Of a stretch of 64,000 nucleotides of DNA, positions 19,183-30,600 are shown in pieces. This DNA is from Serinus canaria. Taxonomy: Eukaryota; Chordata; Aves; Passeriformes; Fringillidae. The stretch's first letter is position 1. Each line of letters starts with the position of its first letter. The stretch spans positions 4,315,072 to 4,379,071 of the forward strand of contig NC_066329.1 in assembly GCF_022539315.1 (NCBI RefSeq), given 5' to 3'. The position numbers were made by a program, and so were the translations under genes. The notes under the pieces were generated by a model. That model saw only the letters and a program-made list of their open reading frames with translations. It ran no database searches and was not told where the DNA came from.

Positions 19183-21862
19183 CTGTGCTTTGCTGTCTGC
19201 TGAGGTTCTCTGGTGGCTTTGTTAGGGTTGGGCTCACGCAGGGGTCTTGCCCCCTCCCCGTTAACAGGGTGATCTCCTTCTCTGCTGCTGGGAGGGCGTG
19301 TGCCTAGTGAGGCTTTTGGGGTGCAGGCTGTGCAGGGTTCTCTGCTGTGGAATGGGGGAGCCCCACTCTCACCCCCCAGGAGTGGGAGACCATCCTCATC
19401 GTGCCTTTTGTCTTCCTTTCCTCTGGCACCTGTGTGCCCCGTCCCCAAAAGCCGCGGTGCAAAATCCTCTTAGGCAGCTCCCTTGATCCGCTCCGGCTCG
19501 TTAGGAATAACGAGGTCATTACTGGGGGATTAATGAGCTGTGCCTCGGCAGAGCTTTGAAGGTACCAGGTTCCCACCGGGGCTGGGGGGCCCTGGGGGCT
19601 GCGGGGGGGTGGGAGGGAGCAGCTCTGGGCTGTTGGGGTGCTGGCGCCCCAAAAGCTGGGATGGGTGCCCTGGGGAAGGTGGGGTGTCTGTACCCTGCTG
19701 TGCTGGGACAGATTACAGGTAAGTCTGTGTCCCCATGGTAGGGGGGCTGCTTTTGGGCTCCCTGTGCCTCAGTTTCCCCAGCCAGATCACCATCTGGGAG
19801 GTGAGCAGCGAGGAGGAACAAGGCATTGCTGGAAATGCCACAGTGTTGCTGATTCCCTTTTTTTTTTTTTTTTTTTCCTTAAACATGGAAAAACAAACAA
19901 AAAGTTGTTAAATACCATCCCAGCTGCTGCCACAGTGTCAGCCAGGGACGGGACGCTGGCCAAGGGAAGTGACCAGGTGACAGCCTGGCACGCCTTCCTC
20001 ATGGCAGGGATGGAGCCAAAGGGGAGCAGAAGGGGCACAGGGAGGGGGGTATGGGATGGAAAGGGACCCTGGAGCACCCCAGGGCTGAGCTGAAATGTGG
20101 GGTCCTCCCAAGGGGGTCTCCAGCCTCATCCCTGTGAGCTGGGACAGGCTTCTCACACCCCTTTCCAGCTCCTGCTGCTGTCCCACCCTCATGGAAGTGG
20201 CTGTGAGGTAGGGGGGTGACTCCAAGGCTCCCAGAGGGGCTGGAGCTGTGTTCCTCCCATGCCTCCATTCAGGAATTCCCCCTCATTGCCCTCCTTTCCA
20301 GGTCCTCACGTCCCAAAAGCAGCGTGGCCCTGCAGAGGGGCAGTGCTGTGCTCTGTGCTGCTCTCAGGAGCCCAGGGATGTTTGGTTGGCCCCAAAGATC
20401 AGCTCCATGAGGAGCAGGGCAGCCCCAGAGCTCTCTCCCTGCTCACTGCCTGCCAGCAGTGCTGCTCTGGGGGGTTTTGCAGCACAGTTCGGGTCAGGGC
20501 ACTGGAATCCCACACTGTGGTTTCACTGCTGTGTGCCTGGCACTGGGGCTGGGCACGCTGTGGGTTCCCAGTGCTCCCTGTTTGGCCCGTGTTGGTTCCA
20601 GTGCAGTGTCCTCCCCTCAGCACTCCTTGTGCCCTCTGCTTCCAGGCTGCTCCAGCTTGGCCAGAACAACAGAGGAGTCTCCTGCGGCTGCGGGGCTGCG
20701 GGCCAGGGCTGGCCCTTCCTCCAGATCCCACCCTCCTCCTCCTCCTCCTCCTCCTCCCTGCCTGCTGTGGACAGAACCAGCCCCTCAGAGCAGAGGTAGG
20801 ACTTTTACCCTGGGCTGTCACCAGGGGTCCCAGAGGAAGGGAGGGGGCTCTGCCTGCTTTGCCTGGGGGTTTGTGGACCTTGGGTCTGGGCCAGCCCCTG
20901 CTTGGGACACTTGGGACAGCCCCTCCCTAAGGGATCTCTGTCCTTGGGGTGCCTGGCATGGCCAGCTGGAGCAGGGGGAGCTCATCCCGGGGGTCTCCCC
21001 CAGCTGGAGGGGGGAACCTTGGAGAGGATTCAAGGGCTGCCTTGGGGTGGGCCTTGGCAGGGTGAGCAGAGGGGTGTGATGGCTCATTTGGGGACAATGA
21101 GAGGTGTTTTGGCTGGGGGTTTGGGGTGTGCAGGCTGCCCTGGCTGCACCAGGGCTTCAGGGCCAAAATCCTGGTCCATGTTTTTGTCCGGACCAGATAA
21201 TACCCACTGCAAACCTTTGAGGGCCCCCAAAATATTTTGTGAGCTGCCTTTCCTCTTTCCCCATCTCCTGGGAGCCCACATCCCATCTCCCGGGCATGTG
21301 AGAGCTGCCGGGCTCTGGCTGGCAGGGCCACACGTGTTTGTCCCCGCGGGTCACCGGCAGCGTGCCCGGCCGTGCCCGGCCACCCTGGGCAGCAGCGCCG
21401 GCTGTAAAACCCGCCCGGGGCTGGGCAAAGAGCGACCAGTGGGGGCAATGTCCGAGCCCTGCCCCTTCCCTGGTGGCGTGACTGAGCACGGCGACCTGGG
21501 GACCCCGGCACGGCCCCTCGGACGTCACCTGTCCCTCTGGTGTGGCACAGGCTCGGCGGTGGGTGAGGACAAGCAGCGACATCCCACGGGACAGCAGGTA
21601 ATCCCTGGGGACAGGCCAGGCTGTGCACGGGCACCTGGGGACACCGGGGCTGGGGGACCGCGAGGATGGAGGAGGGGGTGGCACAGCCTGTCCTGGGATC
21701 TTCCAAGGAGAACTGCTGCATCCTAGAGATGGGAGGGGACACTGGGGACAGCCCTGTCCCTGCCTGTCCTCCCGGAGCTGGCATCGGGGCTGCGGGGGAG
21801 ACCCGTGGGGAGCAGCTGGTGACTCCACCGCCTCTCCCTGGCAGAGCATCCCTTGTCAGGCC
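19183..21862. other. PLBD2-SDSL intergenic region with SDSL 5' sequence; no coding exon recognised
   Basis: No exon of the related gene SDS is seen here on either strand. There is a T16-17 run near 19859 and a (TCC)n microsatellite at about 20727-20757. Towards SDSL, a CRE-like GACGTCAC lies at 21521-21528. A possible non-coding exon donor (acagcag|gtaatc) lies near 21598, and an acceptor (ccctggcag) at about 21845 precedes the SDSL start. Confidence 0.5.
21521..21528 (+). promoter_or_regulatory. CRE-like site upstream of SDSL
   Basis: GACGTCAC differs from the CREB consensus only at its ends. Liver serine dehydratase genes are cAMP-responsive, so the site is plausible, but the SDSL transcription start is not known here. 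Confidence 0.3.
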
Positions 21863-23590
21863 ATGGCAGCCCAGCCAGCCGCGGGCCAGAAGCCCTTTCA
21901 CGTCGTTTCGCCCGTCCTGGAGAGCCTGTCCCTCTCCAAGGCCGTGGGCACCAAGGTCTTCATGAAGATGGAGAACGTCCAGCCCTCGGGATCCTTCAAG
22001 ATCCGGGGCATTGGGCACCTGTGCCAGGATGTGAGTGTAGGCACGCTGTGTGCAGGGGGTGCTCCTGCCCTCCCGGGGGGCGCACTGGGGGGACACAGCC
22101 GTCCTCTCCCCTCTTTCTTTCCTGCCTTTCAGGCTGCCAAGAAGGGCTGCCGCCACTTCGTCTGCTCCTCAGGTAACTCTACCCAGAGCTGGGGGGATGC
22201 TCCTGAGGAATGTGGGGATGTGCGGGGGTCGAGCCCTGGCTGAGCCCTCCCTTTGGCCAGGAGGGAACGCGGGGCTGGCAGCAGCGTTCGCAGCCCGGGA
22301 GCTGGCCCTGCCCATCACCGTGGTGGTGCCCAGCAGCAGCGGCCCCACCACCGTGAGCAAACTGCAGGAACTGGGGGCCACAGTCGAGGTCTACGGCAAG
22401 GTACCCCCAAAAGTGGCGTCTGGGGGGTCCAGAGAGGGCTGAGCCTGACCTCAGCTGCTCATGGGTGCTTGGCAAACCCCATCCCGAAAGGTCCCCTTCC
22501 TGCATCCCCTGCATCCCCAGCATCAGAGCAGGGTCACCCTGGGAGCCTTTACCCGTTCTGGTGTCCCCCAGCCCCGCAGGGACCAGGGACCCATCGCGGG
22601 GTTGCGAGGGCTCTGTGGAGCCCAGCTGAGACCCCCCTTGCTCCCACCCAGGTGTGGGATGATGCCAACAGCAGAGCCCAGGAGCTGGCTAAGACAGAGG
22701 GCTGGGTCATCATCCCCCCCTTCGATCACCCCTTGGTGTGGTGAGTGCTGCCAGGGCTCAGCTCCTGCCCCCAGTCCCCGTGCCCGGGACCCAGGGGAGC
22801 CCCCGGGCTGCATCCTCCCGTCCCTCCCCCTGCAGGGAGGGTCACGCCAGCCTGGTCCGGGAGCTGAAGGACTCTCTGGAGGCCAAACCAGGCGCCATCG
22901 TGGTGGCGGTGGGTGGCGGGGGACTGCTGGCCGGTGTCGTGGCCGGCCTGCAGCAGGTGGGCTGGCAGGATGTCCCCATCATCGCCGCCGAGACGCTGGG
23001 CGCTCACAGCTTCCACGAGGCGCTCAAGGCCGGCCGGCTCGTCACCCTGCCAGACATCACCAGGTGAGCAGCCAGGCGTGCAGAGAGCTGGCAGGGCTGG
23101 CTGCGGTGTCCTGGCCCTGACCGCCTTGTCCCCTGCTGTCCCAGCGTGGCCACGTCTCTGGGAGCCAAGACGGTGGCGGCGCGGACGCTGGAGTGTGCCC
23201 AGGAGTGCCAGGTGCTCTCGCAGGTGGTGCAGGACGCGGAGGCCGTGCGGGCTGTGCAGCAGTTCCTGGGTGAGCGGAGTGACAGGGACACTGCAGGGGT
23301 CGGGGTGACAGGGACACTGCAGGACCCTGGGGCAGCCGGGTGCAGGGCGAGCTGTGACTCGGTGGGTGCCCCAATGTCCCCGCTGGGTCCCCGCAGATGA
23401 CGAGCGGGTGCTGGTGGAGCCGGCGTGCGGGGCGCCCCTGGCCGTGCTCTACTCGGGGCGGCTGCAGAGGCTGCAGAGCGAGGGGCGGCTGCGGACCCCG
23501 CTGAGCTCCGTGCTGCTCGTGGTGTGCGGCGGCAGCAACATCCACACGGCCCAGCTGCGGGCCCTGAAGAGCCAGCTGGGGCTGGAGTGA
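21863..23590 (+). CDS. SDSL: SDSL, serine dehydratase-like (PLP-dependent L-serine/L-threonine dehydratase family)
   Basis: Cytosolic fold-type II PLP enzyme that deaminates serine or threonine to pyruvate or 2-oxobutyrate. Seven coding exons: 21863-22030, 22133-22172, 22261-22400, 22652-22740, 22836-23063, 23145-23269, 23397-23590 (TGA); 984 nt, 327 residues, near the 329 of human SDSL (from memory). Lys46 in QPSGSFKIRG is the expected Schiff-base lysine. SSGGNAG (68-74) is the substrate loop and VAVGGGGLLAG (170-) binds the cofactor phosphate. VCGGSN near the C-terminus faces the PLP ring. Features closer to SDSL than SDS include Gly70 (Ala in SDS), KVWDDANSRAQELAK and LVTLPDITSVA. Gene order and plus orientation also fit SDSL. 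An intron acceptor just upstream of the ATG implies a non-coding first exon. Confidence 0.93.
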
Positions 23591-23690
23591 CACCCGCGCC
23601 GGGCAGGGCGTGTGGCAGAGCCCGCCTGGCACGCTCTGCTCGCTTTCCTTCCCAAAGAACCAAAATAAAGCCTGGGAATGCGGGGCCGGG
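23591..23690 (+). other. SDSL: SDSL 3' UTR with poly(A) signal
   Basis: Very short 3' UTR; AATAAA at 23664-23669 about 75 nt after the stop. Confidence 0.75.
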
Positions 23691-23879
23691 CTCCTCACGC
23701 AGCGTTTTGCAGCACGCAGCGCCCATGCAGGGATGGGGAAACTGAGGCACGGGGTGGTGCAGGAGGCACAGGGAGAGACCGGGGCCCCGCACATCCCATT
23801 TTTCCCCCGGGACATGCCAGGTATTCTCCTCTGCCCCCTTCTCCTCCCTCCCCCTGCTCCTCCCCAGGCTGCTCGGGCT

Positions 23880-24000
23880 GCAGCTCCCCACCTCAATTAG
23901 CAAACGCTCCTTCTCTGACTAATTACTTTGCTACTGTCTTTATGCATTATTATTGTAATGATTATTAATTATTACAATCCTCTCCTGTTCCTGCCACGTT
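23880..24000. promoter_or_regulatory. AT-rich island with clustered homeobox/POU-like motifs (candidate conserved element)
   Basis: Within GC-rich flanks this stretch contains caattag, ctaattac, atgcatta, gtaatgattattaattatt. Clusters of TAAT cores around a developmental homeobox gene are typical of enhancers. No conservation data were available. Confidence 0.35.
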
Positions 24001-24589
24001 GGCTGTGGCCAGACGAGAACAACGCTCTTGTTACCGTGATTTATCCGCGGGAATCCCGGGCCGGGTTTAACTCCGAGGTTCTGGAACATATGGAGGGGAT
24101 ATACCCACCCTAGACCCCCTAAGATCTCCTTTTCCCCCCCATCCCACCCTTTTCCCCGTTCTCCCTTTCCCCCAGGCTTTCCTGCTCTCTCTGCGGGGCT
24201 GTGTTTGCTTTTAGCCTTTTGCTGTGGCGCCTCCTGGGGTTTTTTTGTGTCCTCCCAACATTTCTCCCCTCTCCTTCCTCCCCATTCCGGGTGATGCGGG
24301 GTTTTGCTCCCGCCGGTGCTCCCCAGTCCCCCGGTTCCCCTGCTGAGCCTGTGCCCTGTGCCTTGGGCAGGGAGAGAAGCCTTTTGCTGCCCCCAAACCC
24401 CTCTCCTCCTCCTCCCTTTTGGGGCAGAAGGGTGCCAGCCCCAGGAGCAGCTCACCCACAAAGCCTGACCTGGCTGCCAACCCCCAGAAGCCCATCCCTG
24501 CCCTCAGCCCCTTGCCCTGTACCTCCCACCGGTCGGGCCACCTTCCCAGGTGCTTCGTGGAGGCCAAACCCCCATAAATCACAGCTCTG

Positions 24590-24735
24590 CCGCTCCATCG
24601 TGAGCAATATCTTATGTAAAAAGGTGTTTCCAGGGAGCACCGAAGGCTGGAGAATCCTATTACGAGGCACACTATTAATTATAAGGAGTCAGCCCAACCT
24701 ACTCCAGCTATTTTTTATCCCAGGTCCAAAACCTG
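24590..24735. promoter_or_regulatory. AT-rich island, candidate conserved non-coding element 3' of LHX5
   Basis: Non-repetitive AT-rich sequence (atcttatgtaaaaagg, actattaattataagg, cctgattactttcc) between GC-rich blocks. It ends before a poly(A)-like run at 24771-24791. Confidence 0.3.
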
Positions 24736-24770
24736 ATTACTTTCCACCTTCTGCAGACCTTCCCCCTTCC

Positions 24771-24791
24771 AAAAAAAAAAAAAAAAAAAAA
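24771..24791 (+). repeat. Poly(A) tract
   Basis: Twenty-one A followed by T and seven more A; simple-sequence expansion or an old retroposed tail. Confidence 0.8.
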
Positions 24792-25369
24792 TAAAAAAAG
24801 GCAAGAAGGTCAGGAAAAGAAAAACAAAACGTAATAGCTTTAAAAAGGAATTTATTCCCGTTATTCTGCTCGGGGGAGAGTCAGGGCAGTCAGGAGCTCC
24901 CCGTGGTGATACCTCAGCACAGAAGGGTCATTGCTGGGGGTGCCATGGGCACACTGGGGGGTTTGGGGTGACCCAGCAGGGAGCTTTTCCCCTCCTTGCC
25001 TTCACCTGGCCTTTGGGTGCCAGCTGGGAGCTTTGGATGTGCCAGGCAGGGATGTGAGGTGCAGGGTGGATGGGACACCCCTAAGGGATGGCATGGTCCA
25101 GAGCTGGAGACAGGCAGGAATCCTGAGTGCTGCTGCCTTCCTGGCACCTCTGGGGAGATGGGGACCCCGGGTTTGGCTCCTGCACCCAGTTCAGAGCTGC
25201 AGAGCTCCTCTGGGCCAGGGGATTTTCCCTTGGGATCCTCTTTGATGGCTGCTCCTGCTGAGTCTCACCCTTCTGGGAGGTGGCAGCTTGGAGCATCACC
25301 CCCAGCCCCTCCTGCAGCCTCTTCTGTCCAGGTCTCACAGATGGGGTGTCCCAGCAGCCTAAAAACAAC

Positions 25370-26060
25370 CCTTAGCTCTGTGCCCTGAATTTTGAATTAA
25401 TAATAATAGAATAATAATGATAGTAATCAATGCAACCAGTGTTCACCCAGTGATTGACCATTTTATACTCCCCAAAATGATGCTGTGAGTGGGTGATTTA
25501 CCAACACATCACCCTGCCCCTATGAAAATTCCCCTTTGCCTGCTAACACCGAGAGCCTGGGAGTGCTGGAGCCCAGGGGAGCAGCCAGCTGTGCTCCTGC
25601 CTCAGTTTCCCCGTTTGGGAAAAGGGGAGAAGGTGTTTTTCTTGGGAGTGAGGGAACCCCAGTGTCTGTGCTGGCCCCAGCTCCTGGCTGAGGGCTCACT
25701 CGGGGCTCAGTGTGGCTCCTCGGCCACCCCGTTATTAATGCCAGTAATGGCATAGGAAGGATAAATTCCAGCACTTGGCTGAACAGAGAAAATATGCAGA
25801 GATGTGGCTGGCTTTCCATAAATCATCGCTGCTCCCTGCTACAACCGAGCCAGGACTTAAAATTCAGGTCAGGAGAGAGGGACTCTCGTAAGCCAGCAAG
25901 GGAAGGTAATTTATTCTGTTTATATCGTTTTACTGCAAGACAAGGAGCGGGAGGGGGGGTGAAAAACTCTGCCATGATTTTGCATTTTAAATATTAGTAC
26001 AGAGCTGCAGCCTGCTTGGGACTTTTTATTTTTATATCTCAAGGGATAGAAAGCAGGAGA
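25370..26060. promoter_or_regulatory. AT-rich segments downstream of LHX5, candidate regulatory elements
   Basis: Two AT-rich blocks stand out: 25385-25500 (aattaataataatagaataa, agtaatcaatg) and 25790-26035 (ccataaatcatcgc, ggtaatttattctg, ttaaatattagt). The DNA between is ordinary. No ORF has coding character. Confidence 0.3.
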
Positions 26061-26529
26061 AAAGGGGAGAGAGATGGGGTGCTGGGGAGGAGACCCCCCC
26101 CCCAGGGAAAATGGGGTAAAATCTGCTGCTGGCACTGCTGAACCCGCACTTGGGGTGTCCCCTTGGGGCTGCTCTGCCAGCGGGGCTGCAGGTGCCCCTG
26201 GGCTGCCCTGGGACGGTCTTGGGTGCCCCCCAGGAGAAAGAAATTGTGCCTTGTGCTGTCTGCTGTGGGGAAGGGGCTGAGCTGGGAAAAGTGCCCCTTC
26301 CCAGTGCCAGGGAGCTGTGGGACTGCGGGCAGCTGGGCTACGGGGTGGGGGATGCAGCAGCATCACCTTGTGCAGGTGCACATGGCTCACCCAGGGCAGG
26401 GGTGGGAGCTGCTCCCCCAGAGCCCACGCAGGGCTGGGGGACGGTGGGGGAGCCCGGCCGGCATTTCTCACGGGCTTGTGTTAAAACAAATTAAAATAAA
26501 GTAAAATGAAAGGGACCAGGTGACCGAAC

Positions 26530-27631
26530 AGTAGGTAACTAAAAGGTTTTTTATTCACATTGAACAACAAGAGCCATTCACACTAACAGCCTCCGCAAGA
26601 GGCAGCGGGGACAGGAAACCCACGACGCTTTCAGAAAACAACTTTTTTCTTTCCTTTTCCATTCTCCTTCCTTTTATTCCCCCCCCTCTCTATGTTCTCA
26701 CCCCCCTCCCCGGTGCCATCCCCTCCCTGCCTTCAAAATAGAAAAATTCGGAGCCTCCGATGACTAAAGTACAATAAATAATCAGTAAACACAAAAACAT
26801 ACTTTATTTGTTTCTCCTTTATACAAAATAAAGAAACTAGAAGCAAAAACTATAATACATCCTTAAATTGGCGGAGCCTCTGGGAATCATTGGGGTGGGA
26901 CTCGGCGTCGAGGCTCGGGTGAAATTTCTGCTGCTGTGGTTGGGTTGGTTCAGTTCTGGGGTTTATTGTTTGTTTGGGGTTTTATTTTGTTGTCGTTGCG
27001 TTTTTTCCTGTTTCTGCCTCTTTCTGGTGCCTGTTCCACCACGTGGGAGCCCAATCTCGGCCAGTCACTGGGGCCTGGCCCCGCTCAGCCCCCTGCTCCC
27101 CACCGCCACAAACCGGCTCCAAACCCACCTTCCCCTCGGGGGTGAAACAGGAACAATAAAAATGAGGCCAGGGAGGGGCCACGGGGGGGTTATTCCTGCT
27201 ATTCCCCATTCCCCCCCTCCCTTCCTGTGGTAGGGGATAATTAAAAAGGTCGCTAATTAGCAGGGGGCAGCCCTGCCGCAGCCCCCTCCCCCGGTGCCGC
27301 CGGGCCGGTGGGACCCGTGTCCAGGCGAGTTCAGCTTTGGTCCGAGAGGCGCTGGTCCCGACTCCGGCGGGGTCTGCAGGGCTGGGCACCTTTCACTGCC
27401 CCCCAAAAAATGGCGGGGGGAAGGTGCCGGCAGGGGGGAGGTAGCGGGGTGGCCCCAAGCTCCCGGGGGGTGCGGGGATGGGGAGGATGGGCGGATGCCG
27501 GGATGCGTTTTGGCATCTGCGGGGGGGCTTCACCGGCCCCTGCTGCGGGGCGAGGAGGGGGACACGCGTGAGCTGGGGGGACCAGGGGGGGTTTCCCCCT
27601 GCGCACACGCACACGCGTGCCCGGGCCGGGC
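26530..27631 (-). other. LHX5: LHX5 3' UTR (probable extent)
   Basis: Downstream of the LHX5 stop on the minus strand. AATAAA occurs at 26808-26803 and again at 26555-26550. AT-rich sequence around both is typical of a developmental-gene 3' UTR. Either site could end the transcript. Confidence 0.55.
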
Positions 27632-30600
27632 CTACCACACCGCCGCCTCGCTGAGCTCCGGGTTGGGGTGCGACAGAGCCCCGCTGTAGCCGCTATTGCT
27701 GGACATGGAGAAGGGCGGGCTGGGCCCCCCGCTGAAGACCTCCCCCGGAATGGGGTGCAGCGAGCCCGTCATCCCCGGCTCGGGGCTGGGGGTGTCGGGG
27801 TGCGAGATCATATCCGTGTACCTTTGGTTTTCTGAGGAGTGGTGTCCGCTTAGGGGGGGCTCCAAGGGTCCCAGGGGTGTGGAGCCGGGTCCTGAGTTCT
27901 GAAGGTAGCTGGAGTCGGCCGGGGACTGGGCTTGGGAGGGCGGCCCGTGGGGGAAAAAGTCATAGTTGCCTCCCGGCCCGTAGTAGTCACCTTGGTAATC
28001 TGTGCGGAGGGGGGAAAATGGATGCATTTGGTCTCCTGTGGCCAAAAACCTCCCGAAATCCCTTTGCGCCCCAAAGCAGCCCTGTGCTGTCCCCTCCAAA
28101 ACGCTCTGCTGGCTCCCAAAGGGGGACCCAAAGGGCGGGTGGGATTTGAGTCCAGCCTGAGAGGAATGAGCCCGTCCTAAGAGCTGCACCGCCCATCACC
28201 CTCTCTTGGCCCAGCCTGGAGTGCGGGAGGGAAGCGAATCCGGGCTGGGAGAGGTGAGGGGTCCGGGAAAATGGGCTTAGTTTAGTGCTTAATTAACGGG
28301 GTAGTGGAAAAAAAAAGTGCATATATTTATATATATGTATATTTAAAGGGAACGGGGAAAATATAGATATAAAAAGAATGGGCAAAAATTAATATTAAAC
28401 GGGAAAAATGTATAAAGTGGGAAAATATATATGTACATTGGCGAAATTGCATATAATAGGAAAAAATACATTAAAAATAGATATATAATGTGGAATTCAT
28501 ATACGTGTTTAAGCAGCCTGGAAGAATCTAACTCCAGGGCAACAAGGGGTGCCTGGAAAGCCCCTGGTCAGATGGGAGGCTTTGAAAAGGCAGCTTTTGG
28601 GGGGGCTCTGCGGGGAGCAGGGGGAGAGGGGAGGCGCGGGGCCGCCCGGCTGCGCCCATCCCGTCCCGCCGGGGCAGCGGGGGGCGGCCGGCCCGCACTG
28701 ACCTTCCATATGCTGCGGGCCCGCGAGGTAATTGGAACAAATGCGGCCTGAAAGGGGGACAAAAGCCCCGCAGCTGGGGCTTTGTTCGAGGGAGAGGGGC
28801 CCCGCAATGCCGGGGGGGGGGGGGAGGGCGTGGGGGTGCGTGGAGCCGGCTCCGCGTGTGTGCGGCTGCGGGCACGCGTGTGAGTGTGTTCCCCCTCGGG
28901 CGGGGGAAAGGGGGAGAGCCGCCGAGAAGGGGATGGGAGGAACAAAGGACAGGAGGGGGGACAGGGCAGGGACCGTCCCTCACCTCCGTAGTACGTGTAG
29001 GGCGTGGAGCCGAGCATCTCGGACTCGTCGAGGCGGCCGCCGAGGGGCCGCATCCTGCGGGGGCTGCGGAAGAACGCGTGCCGGCGGGCGCCCAGCGCGC
29101 TCAGCTGCTTCATCCGCCGCTCCTTCGACCGACGGTTCTGGAACCACACCTGTGGCCGGGCTGGTGTCAGTGCCCACCGCGGATGGGCGAGCAGGGACCC
29201 CTCTGGGTCAGCCACATCCCGTCCCCAAAGTCTTTGCGGGGAAATCTTGCACCCACACCGCTTTTCCAATATTTGTGGGGTTTGGGTTTTTTTTAGCAAC
29301 ACCGAACCCCCCGCTTCCTGCTGCTGCCTCAAAAAGTACATGGGGACACCGCACCCCACAAATAACCAGGTTATTTAAAACCCTGCCCCTCTTTCCCGCA
29401 GCTGCACACCCTCAAAACCTCTGCCCCTGCAGATGGAAAATGCAGGAGGGGGAAATTTCCCCTTTGGATAGGCGAAGGAAGGGAGGAAACGTGGGAAGGA
29501 AAAAAGGGGATCTGGATCATGGCAGGAGCAGGCAGAAAGCGGGGAGCAGGGGGATGAGCACCTGCGGCAGCAGGCAGGGAGTCAGAACAGCCGGCGGTGA
29601 GGATGGGAATAAAAGGGAAAGGGGAGATGTGGCTGCCTCTCCACGGGCATCGCTTCTTCCGAACCGCACGCCTCAGCAGCCTGGTGGGGCGCCTGGATTA
29701 TTGTCTCACTCCCCCGGGGATGGGGCAGCTGAGGGCTACGAGCACAGCCTTCTCCTGCGGGACTCGTGCTCCCCTCTGCCAGGAGCCGGGAATCGCAGCT
29801 CCGCTACGGGCAAAGCCGGAGAGTCCTCCCCTATTAATGCCTCTATTAAAGCCCATTAATCCCTACATTTCCGCAGGGATTTTCTTCACGGGGCCAGCGC
29901 GGTGAGGAAGTGCCGGCTGCCTGCAGAGCGCGATGGATGCTCCTCTCTTCCGCGAGGCTGGAGCATCCATCTCCCGGCACGCCGGGGATCCTGCTCTGCC
30001 CCGCACAAAACCTCGCGTTTTGGGAATGCTTTTCATCCCTTCCCACGGCTGGGGGATCCCCGCTCACCCACGACAGCGTGGCGTGGCTGCAGGGCTGGGC
30101 CTGAGGTGGCGCTGGCCGGGGACAAGTGGGGCTGGCCCGTTCCCACTCTGGCAGCCTGGAACGGCCCGGGCTCCCCCCGGGACCCCCTGTGCCCCCCTCC
30201 GAGGGCTGGCTGTCCCACCTGGATCACTCTCATGTTGAGGCCGGTCTCCTGGGCCAGCTGCTCCCGGATGTGGCGGGTGGGTTTGGGGGTGGCGGCGAAG
30301 GCAGCTTTGAGGGTCTCCAGCTGCTTGGCTTTAATGGTGGTGCGGGGCCCCCTCCGCTTGGTGCCCGAGTTCTGCTCCTCGTTCTCGTTGTTGGTGGTCT
30401 CCTTGTCCGAGGAGGTCGAGTTGTCCGTTTCCTTGGTGTCGTCCTGCATGGGGTCCTGGAGATCCGGGGACAAACTCCTGTCTGTACATGAGGACACTGT
30501 AAAGGAGACCCAGAGAGGAAAGGGGGGGTGGGATGACTTCGGGGAGACATTGACCCCCCCTCTCCTCTGCCCTCCCCGGCCCGCCTGCTTGCCCGGAGAG

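Noticed and set aside
17525..19237. 570-codon minus-strand open frame antisense to PLBD2
   Set aside because: It is a shadow of GC-rich PLBD2 exons and introns on the other strand, with low-complexity Gly/Arg/Pro content and no domain.
20927..22156. 409-codon minus-strand open frame, considered as an SDS gene
   Set aside because: It has none of the SDS motifs (SGSFK, SSxGNAG, GGGG) and lies antisense to the SDSL 5' region.
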